Source: JAIBDK01 sp965261915 (GTDB lineage Bacteria > Pseudomonadota > Gammaproteobacteria > Arenicellales > Poriferihabitantaceae). From it: DNA of 64,000 nucleotides. The stretch lies in NCBI GenBank assembly GCA_965261915.1, contig CBDHDW010000013.1, forward strand, positions 124,001-188,000, written 5' to 3'. Within the stretch, counting starts at the first letter, position 1, and each line of letters begins with the position of its first letter. Positions 58,869-64,000 of the stretch are shown here, in pieces. The notes beneath the pieces are model-generated. The model had not been told where the DNA came from. It ran no database searches and saw only the letters and a list, made by a program, of their open reading frames with translations. Made by a program: the position numbers and the translations under genes.

Positions 58869-59075
58869 ATCAGATAAATAAACCGATTGATATGTCGGCA
58901 ATTTTGAATACTGATATTGCAGACCTGATCAACGCACTTAAGTTCCCTATTCTCTACCGGGACGATCTGCTGTTGACCGCTGATTGATTGTAGAATTGGA
59001 ATGACATAAAAATCGAAAATCATATTTTTCTTTGTATGCTATATTGAGGTGGCAATAAAATTCTGTTCCCTGATC

Positions 59076-59549
59076 ATGAAGAAACCAGATAAATATTCTA
59101 TTGATGAGCTGGATCGAAAGATTCTGCATCACCTGCAACGCGATGCCAGTCTGACAATCAGGGAGATTGCTGAAAAAGTGCATTTGTCGCCAACGCCTTG
59201 CTGGAAGCGTATTCAGCGCATGGAAGAGGAGGGTGTTATTCGTGCCCGTGTCGCGCTGCTGGACCCCGCAAAAGTAGAGGCTGCGGTGACCGTTTTTATT
59301 GCTATAAAAACGGATCAGCATAATACCGCCTGGAGCGAAAAATTTGCGTATGAAATGTCTTCTATCCCGGAGATCATGGAGATTTATCGAATGAGTGGCG
59401 AGGTAGACTATATTTTGCGGGTTGTGGTTCCCGACATTGCCGCGTTTGATAATCTGTACAAGAAAATTATTGATCGAATCGCGCTTTCAAATGTAACTTC
59501 ATCCTTTGCAATCGAACAAATGAAATATACCACGGCTTTACCAGTATAA
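59076..59549 (+). CDS. Lrp/AsnC-family transcriptional regulator
   Basis: 157 residues from the ATG at 59076. Winged HTH: IDELDRKILHHLQRDASLTI and REIAEKVHLSPTPCWKRIQR, near residues 8-50. RAM/AsnC effector domain from about 65: EAAVTVFIAIKTD and MSGEVDYILRVVVPDIAAFD. It binds an amino acid or similar metabolite. The divergent redoxin gene may be its target. Confidence 0.92.
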   Translation: MKKPDKYSIDELDRKILHHLQRDASLTIREIAEKVHLSPTPCWKRIQRMEEEGVIRARVALLDPAKVEAAVTVFIAIKTDQHNTAWSEKFAYEMSSIPEIMEIYRMSGEVDYILRVVVPDIAAFDNLYKKIIDRIALSNVTSSFAIEQMKYTTALPV

Positions 59550-59858
59550 GATTTCTGCAAGCAGTCTTGACGGGTTCATTTCTTGGTATTGCCTAATCTA
59601 CAGTTTTAAGTTAAATTACAGCTATAACTATAGCATATATAGACAATTTTAAACGAAACTTGGAAACCAGGTGTTTTCGGGGAATATCGCTCTCAGATCG
59701 GCTTTAAAACGTCCCCGATAAGTTGCTTTATTTGGAATTGGATTACCCGGGATTGATGAGGTGTCGCGATTGAAGCGTTATATCCAGGACAGCCCCAAAT
59801 TATTTTTAAAATTGTTTATTTATTTGAAATTTTTTCATAGAGTCGTCACAATCTAACC

Positions 59859-59897
59859 CGTAGTTCAAAAACGTAGTTCAAAAACGTAGTTCAAAAA
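59859..59897 (+). repeat. Three tandem 13-bp repeats before the HAMP gene
   Basis: Exact copies of CGTAGTTCAAAAA at 59859-59871, 59872-59884 and 59885-59897, ending 23 bases before the ATG at 59921. They fall in the leader or promoter and may change in copy number by slippage. The rest of the 371-base gap (59550-59920) is AT-rich and shows no gene. Confidence 0.9.
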
Positions 59898-59920
59898 TTT
59901 AACTCAAGAGTATAAATATT

Positions 59921-60649
59921 ATGGCAATTTCAAGCAGAATCGCATGGCATCGAACCATTCGAACTAAACTGATCACAGTGATCTTGTTGACGACTTCGGT
60001 GGTGTTAGGAGTCGCAGGATACCTTGATTACAAGTTTGTCGAACATCATGAACGGTCCCATTTGACTGAACTGGCTGAAGTATCAGCAGTACGACTAGCG
60101 CATCACTTGGCAATACCAATGTGGAACCTCGACCGCGAACAAGTGGGCGATATGCTGGTTGCAGAAATGAAGGAATCGAGAATTGTGGCAATTGTCGTAC
60201 GTGATGACGACAACAGCACGTTGTTTGCAGCCAAAGAGCGTGGTGCAAATGGTGAGGTTGTTGAATCTGTTGGCAGCGTTGCCGGGGATTTCATAACCGT
60301 TGATGGAAAAGTGTTGCATGGCGAAGAAGAACTCGGTGTAGTCAGTTTGTTTTTTACCGCGCAGCCCCTGCTGGGTGAGCTAAAGCGCATTGCACAAGGT
60401 CTTTTCATCGAACTGGTTATTTTGAACATCGTCATATTTATCGTCCTGATGTTGGTATTGGGTCGATTGCTGGTTAACCCGATTATGGATCTGGCGGCCG
60501 GCGCGGAGAAAATATCCCGCGGCGACTTGAACCATACGTTTGATGTCTCCGCTCGTGATGAGCTCGGTTATCTGGCGACGACCTTTAACAAAATGCAATC
60601 AAGCTTAAGAGTGGCTATCCGCAGGTTGACGAAAACTGCTGGCGCTTAA
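59921..60649 (+). CDS. Membrane sensor protein with HAMP domain and no output domain
   Basis: 242 residues: transmembrane helix at about 17-37 (LITVILLTTSVVLGVAGYLDY), a periplasmic domain of about 120 residues with WNLDREQVGDMLVAEMKES and VAIVVRDDDNSTLF (typical of small extracytoplasmic sensors), a second helix at about 167-190, and a HAMP domain (NPIMDLAAGAEKISRGDLNH to ELGYLATTFNKMQSSL). It stops directly after HAMP, so any signal must go to a separate protein; the next gene, 52 bases downstream, is a candidate. Confidence 0.85.
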   Translation: MAISSRIAWHRTIRTKLITVILLTTSVVLGVAGYLDYKFVEHHERSHLTELAEVSAVRLAHHLAIPMWNLDREQVGDMLVAEMKESRIVAIVVRDDDNSTLFAAKERGANGEVVESVGSVAGDFITVDGKVLHGEEELGVVSLFFTAQPLLGELKRIAQGLFIELVILNIVIFIVLMLVLGRLLVNPIMDLAAGAEKISRGDLNHTFDVSARDELGYLATTFNKMQSSLRVAIRRLTKTAGA

Positions 60650-60701
60650 AATCCCATACTCACAAGTGATTATCGATTAATCCGTAATTGGCAGATTAGA
60701 C

Positions 60702-61250
60702 GTGGCTGGAAAAGAGGTATTGAAGGCACTCGACCCTCATATTCAGGGTGAAGAGACCGGTACGGCCATGATTGTGTTTGCAGATAACAGTCTCGGTAGA
60801 ATTTACCTGAACGCGGGGGTTCCAACCTCCGCGCGTTACCGGAATCTGGAGGGCATGGAAGCGCTTGCGGCGTGTAAAACAATCGATGTACAAACGGTTA
60901 AGTTTCACGCTGGAACCGATATCGTTCGGTCTCGGAAAATACTGGATTCCAACTACGAAGTTATAGAATCGCTTAACCAGCCCGCGGAAGCACAACCAGC
61001 AGCGGCTGAGCCAGCTCCCGCCCCGACAGTAGCCGCTACTGAAATCGGTGGTCCTCTACTCAGCCCAGCAGGTCGTCAGCGGCTGGGTGTGATGCTGACA
61101 GATTATATTGGGCCGGTCGCACCACTGGTCATGTCTGATTTGCCTGCGAGGGTCGATGTGGATACTGCAATTAGTATCGTGTCACGCGAAATAGATGATA
61201 CGCGTCTCGCTGCAGACTTTGTTGTACTGGCCCGTCAGGCACTACAGTAA
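60702..61250 (+). CDS. PATAN/DUF4388-like signalling protein with DUF8082-like C-terminus
   Basis: 182 residues with a GTG start. The N-terminal 85 residues (EETGTAMIVFADNSLGRIYL, SARYRNLEGMEALAAC) resemble DUF4388/PATAN domains. A linker rich in Pro and Ala (about 95-115) leads to a C-terminal helical domain (LGVMLTDYIGPVAPLVMSDL, REIDDTRLAADFVVLARQ) like DUF8082 domains that end some signalling proteins. Probably cytoplasmic partner of the upstream HAMP protein. Family names are from memory of motif style and need a profile search. Confidence 0.6.
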   Translation: MAGKEVLKALDPHIQGEETGTAMIVFADNSLGRIYLNAGVPTSARYRNLEGMEALAACKTIDVQTVKFHAGTDIVRSRKILDSNYEVIESLNQPAEAQPAAAEPAPAPTVAATEIGGPLLSPAGRQRLGVMLTDYIGPVAPLVMSDLPARVDVDTAISIVSREIDDTRLAADFVVLARQALQ

Positions 61251-61272
61251 ATATTTTAAGTTCGTTCTGACT

Positions 61273-62409
61273 TCAGGTTGTTTTTGATATAAATGATGTA
61301 GCCTGTGCCGGTTTATCTCTGTTGTACTGATTCGCCCTGCTGTTTTCTGCTCCAAGAAAATCCCTGAATGCGTAAAACGAAGGCATCTTTCTTAAACCGC
61401 CTCGCCGATGGTCAACTAATCCGTATCCAGGGTGAATAAGCTGCCACCAGTAGACTCGTTCAACCCAACCGCAATGCGCGGCGATGTTAAAAAATTGTGT
61501 CAGGTATTCTGCCTGGGTTTTTTCATCTACGGTTGATCTCGGATGCCCGGAGTTTGGGGTATACGGTTTGGTATTGAGCAGCGGCCAGTTTATTTCAGTG
61601 ATCCAGAGTTTGTTTTCGGTATTGTTCGACAGGCTTAGTATCGCTTTGATCAAGCGAAGTTTGTTTTGCAGGTCGAATATTCCGTATTGTTTACCGTAGG
61701 CAGAGCCGCGCCGGTTTATATAAAGCAGAGCCGCGCAGCCGTCATATTTGTAGTTCGCGAAATTGCACAGCGTGCGCAGCGTAATCAGCGGCTCAAAGTC
61801 GATGACGCTGGATCCTAATAGCTTTAAATTCGGGTAATTTTTGCGACGCACCTGGTCCGCAATTCTGAATAACGAAACAGCATCACCACTGTGTCTGCAT
61901 CCCCACTTCGAGCGGTTTACCGCATTGCCGATTTTGAAAGTACTGCAATGCGGTTGGAAGGCATCAAAAATCGAATGCAATTGTTGTTGCCAGCCTGATT
62001 CTGAGCGAACGCTTTGCCGGTCTTGCAGAATATTGACAACAAAATCCTGTTCCCTGAACGATGCGATATAGTCAACGATAGAATCCAGGTTTCGGGTTTC
62101 CCAGTTGGATATTCGGATCAACAGATGTTTTACGCCAAGTTCTTCAACCAAATCCCGCTGCGCCGACCGCCATTCCGGATCTGTATTAAGGCTTAACCCG
62201 GCAATGGATGCAGGTTGGGTCGGTTGCGCCGGTTCAAGTCGGGCATATCGGTAAGCAACAGCAGGCAGCAGGGTTAGGGTGGTCGCCCCGATTTTGCTGT
62301 ATTCAGCCAGATTAGAAAGGCAGAACCGTGGTTTTTCTCTATCTTTGAGTTTGTACGGCTGGCACGAGTAGGGATCCCACCATTCCGGAAAGTTGCTTTT
62401 ATCTGTCAT
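61273..62409 (-). CDS. Glycoside hydrolase-like TIM-barrel protein
   Basis: 378 residues without a signal peptide. ISNWETRNLDSIVDYIASFR, FKIGNAVNRSKWG, LWITEINWPLLNT (possible catalytic Glu) and RVYWWQLIHPGYGLVDHR fit a clan GH-A-type barrel that opens late. The start MTDKSNFPEWWDPYSCQPYK is unusual, with tryptophans and prolines. The substrate is unknown; cell-envelope polysaccharide is a guess. Confidence 0.6.
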   Translation of the reverse strand: MTDKSNFPEWWDPYSCQPYKLKDREKPRFCLSNLAEYSKIGATTLTLLPAVAYRYARLEPAQPTQPASIAGLSLNTDPEWRSAQRDLVEELGVKHLLIRISNWETRNLDSIVDYIASFREQDFVVNILQDRQSVRSESGWQQQLHSIFDAFQPHCSTFKIGNAVNRSKWGCRHSGDAVSLFRIADQVRRKNYPNLKLLGSSVIDFEPLITLRTLCNFANYKYDGCAALLYINRRGSAYGKQYGIFDLQNKLRLIKAILSLSNNTENKLWITEINWPLLNTKPYTPNSGHPRSTVDEKTQAEYLTQFFNIAAHCGWVERVYWWQLIHPGYGLVDHRRGGLRKMPSFYAFRDFLGAENSRANQYNRDKPAQATSFISKTT

Positions 62410-62502
62410 TAATTTACGCTAAATTGTTATTAGTCTCGTCGAACTGGACGGCAATTCGTCAATTTGAGATAATCCGCTCTGTTTAGAGATAAAAACGGGA
62501 CT

Positions 62503-62949
62503 ATGTCGAAAATTTTGGTCATTCACGGACCCAACCTGAATCTGTTAGGTACTCGGGAGCCAGCACACTATGGAAATACCCGTTTAGCGGATATTAATCA
62601 ACGTTTGCTGACATTGGCCAGTGAATCCGGTCTCGAACTTGAAAGTATGCAAAGCAATGCTGAGCACGTCATTATTGAGTGTATTCAGTCTGCTGTTACC
62701 CAAAACGTCGATTTTATCATCATCAACCCGGCAGCATTCACCCATACCAGTGTGGCGATTCGGGATGCGTTGAGCGCCGTGCAGATTCCATTTGTTGAAG
62801 TCCATCTGTCCAATGTGCACAAGCGAGAACCCTTCCGTAAACATTCCTATTTTTCCGATTTGGCCGAAGGTGTCATTGCCGGATGCGGAGCAGCGGGTTA
62901 TGAATTTGCCTTAGAGTTCGTAAAATCTCGTTTAAGTTCCAATACGTAG
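62503..62949 (+). CDS. aroQ: 3-Dehydroquinate dehydratase, type II
   Basis: 148 residues, shikimate pathway. [16 protein letters not shown] has the catalytic Arg-Tyr loop; [18 protein letters not shown] and [18 protein letters not shown] complete the site. It precedes accB and accC, a common arrangement in gammaproteobacteria. Confidence 0.96.
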   Translation: MSKILVIHGPNLNLLGTREPAHYGNTRLADINQRLLTLASESGLELESMQSNAEHVIIECIQSAVTQNVDFIIINPAAFTHTSVAIRDALSAVQIPFVEVHLSNVHKREPFRKHSYFSDLAEGVIAGCGAAGYEFALEFVKSRLSSNT

Positions 62950-62994
62950 TTTGAAAACCGTTATTTATCGATTAATAAATTCGAGGAAAATTTT

Positions 62995-63462
62995 GTGGAT
63001 TTAAGAAAAGTTAAAAAACTTATCGAATTGTTTGAAGCGTCTGAGTTAGTTGAAATGGAGATTTCGGAGGGCGAAAGTACGATACGCTTGAATCGCGGCG
63101 GAAGCCACGTTCAACCGATGATTTCTCCGCTGCAGATGAGCTATTCCCCTATGGTTTCACAAGCACCATCGGTTGATATCCCGGCTACAACGACACCTCA
63201 AGAGTCAACGGATGCGGGCGCAGCGGCTGGAGAAAAAATCACTTCACCAATGGTGGGAACATTTTATGATGCAGCATCAACCGATACTGATCCCTATGTG
63301 GCTATTGGGTCTGTTGTGAAACCCGGAGATGTGCTTTGTATTATCGAAGCGATGAAAACCTTTAACCAGTTTGAAGCGGAAACAGCCGGTACGATAAAGG
63401 CAATATACAAGCATTCAGGTGATCCGGTTGAGTTTGGTGAACCGCTTTTTCTGATAGACTAA
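62995..63462 (+). CDS. accB: Acetyl-CoA carboxylase biotin carboxyl carrier protein
   Basis: 155 residues, GTG start. N-terminal MDLRKVKKLIELFEASELVE; Pro/Ala-rich linker; C-terminal biotinyl domain with the biotinylated Lys in IEAMKTFNQFEAE near residue 121 and the thumb region SPMVGTFYDAASTD. Confidence 0.96.
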   Translation: MDLRKVKKLIELFEASELVEMEISEGESTIRLNRGGSHVQPMISPLQMSYSPMVSQAPSVDIPATTTPQESTDAGAAAGEKITSPMVGTFYDAASTDTDPYVAIGSVVKPGDVLCIIEAMKTFNQFEAETAGTIKAIYKHSGDPVEFGEPLFLID

Positions 63463-63486
63463 CTTAGCACAACGGATTTACACACC

Positions 63487-64000
63487 ATGTCAGGACCAAT
63501 CAAAAAGCTGGTAATCGCTAATCGCGGCGAAATCGCTTTAAGGATTCTTCGGGCTTGTCGGCAAATGGGGATTCTGACTGTCGCATTGCATTCTGAAGCA
63601 GATCGCAATGCGAAGTACGTTCGACTCGCAGATGAATCCGTTTGCATCGGGCCCGCACCCGCAGGCCAAAGTTATCTGAATATTGCATCGGTCATTGCGG
63701 CAGCAGAGATTAGCGAAGCCAATGCGGTTCATCCCGGTTACGGCTTTTTGTCGGAAAATGCCGATTTCGCGGAGCAGGTTGAGCAAAGTGGGTTTATATT
63801 TGTTGGACCGGAGGCCGATACCATTCGGACTATGGGTGACAAAATTTCCGCCATCGCTGCGATGAAAAAAGCAGGCGTACCCTGTGTGCCTGGATCCGAT
63901 GGCCGTCTTCCGGAAGACGATACATCGGTACATGAGCTGGCACAAAGCATTGGTTATCCGCTGATGGTCAAGGCCACCGGCGGGGGAGGCGGAAAAGGTA
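63487..64000 (+). CDS. accC: Acetyl-CoA carboxylase biotin carboxylase subunit (5' part)
   Basis: The first 171 codons are in the window; the gene continues beyond the right edge. [55 protein letters not shown] and the glycine-rich ATP loop [12 protein letters not shown] at the end of the window are canonical. Starts 24 bases after accB. Confidence 0.96.
   Translation, partial: MSGPIKKLVIANRGEIALRILRACRQMGILTVALHSEADRNAKYVRLADESVCIGPAPAGQSYLNIASVIAAAEISEANAVHPGYGFLSENADFAEQVEQSGFIFVGPEADTIRTMGDKISAIAAMKKAGVPCVPGSDGRLPEDDTSVHELAQSIGYPLMVKATGGGGGKG

Overview
The window comes from a gammaproteobacterium, most likely marine and free-living. The evidence is gene order: accA-tilS, pyrG-kdsA-eno with ftsB, sdhCDAB-sdhE-ygfX, aroQ-accB-accC, gltX, and a rimB-rimK pair. 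The marine inference rests on a trimethylamine/TMAO island. No rRNA, prophage, IS transposase or CRISPR array was seen. Two tRNA genes (Ala-GGC, Glu-TTC) are present.

Layout. 1-12.3 kb: end of a family-3 solute-binding protein gene, then a methylated-amine island with a TMAO/betaine ABC transporter (tmoX, tmoV, and tmoW with two permease domains), a universal stress protein, TMAO demethylase (tdm), an FkbM-type methyltransferase, trimethylamine monooxygenase (tmm) and two SDR genes, one frameshifted. A promoter-hairpin-terminator unit that looks like a small RNA or attenuated leader lies upstream of the SDR pair. 12.7-15.1 kb: rimB, rimK and an M14-like deacylase. 15.3-24.6 kb: enoyl-CoA hydratase, propionyl-CoA synthetase, glutathione synthetase, phosphoheptose isomerase, a 1211-residue 5-oxoprolinase and an orphan tungstate-binding protein. 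24.8-30.5 kb: yceI and a Bat (aerotolerance-type) operon without its moxR and DUF58 genes. 30.6-34.8 kb: pncB, then a decayed stretch with a CoA-transferase tail, an MttB-family gene with a large in-frame internal deletion, half a rhodanese, a Nudix hydrolase and an outer-membrane-protein tail. 34.8-49.6 kb: housekeeping block (gltX, tRNAs, metZ, sulfurtransferase, M16 peptidase, cinA, bcp, accA, tilS, pyrG, kdsA, eno).

49.6-52.4 kb: an AT-rich insert sits between eno and ftsB, bounded by perfect 25-bp direct repeats. It carries the 5' third or less of a hisD gene running in frame into a HindVP-type restriction endonuclease, followed by its cytosine-5 methyltransferase. 52.4-64 kb: ftsB, ygfZ, the succinate dehydrogenase operon with its maturation factors, a TlpA-like redoxin, an Lrp-type regulator, a two-gene sensory unit (HAMP protein without output domain plus a PATAN/DUF4388-like protein), a glycosidase-like protein, aroQ, accB and the start of accC.

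How genes work together. TMA is oxidised to TMAO by Tmm, TMAO is imported by TmoXVW, and Tdm splits it to dimethylamine and formaldehyde; enzymes for dimethylamine are not in the window. GshB and 5-oxoprolinase are two steps of glutathione turnover. AccA, AccB and AccC are subunits of acetyl-CoA carboxylase. Several remnants (5.4, 19.8, 32.1, 33.6 and 34.6 kb) show ongoing gene loss. The strongest candidate for something unusual is the repeat-bounded hisD'-restriction-modification insert; the small RNA/leader at 12.4 kb and the HAMP/PATAN pair come next.
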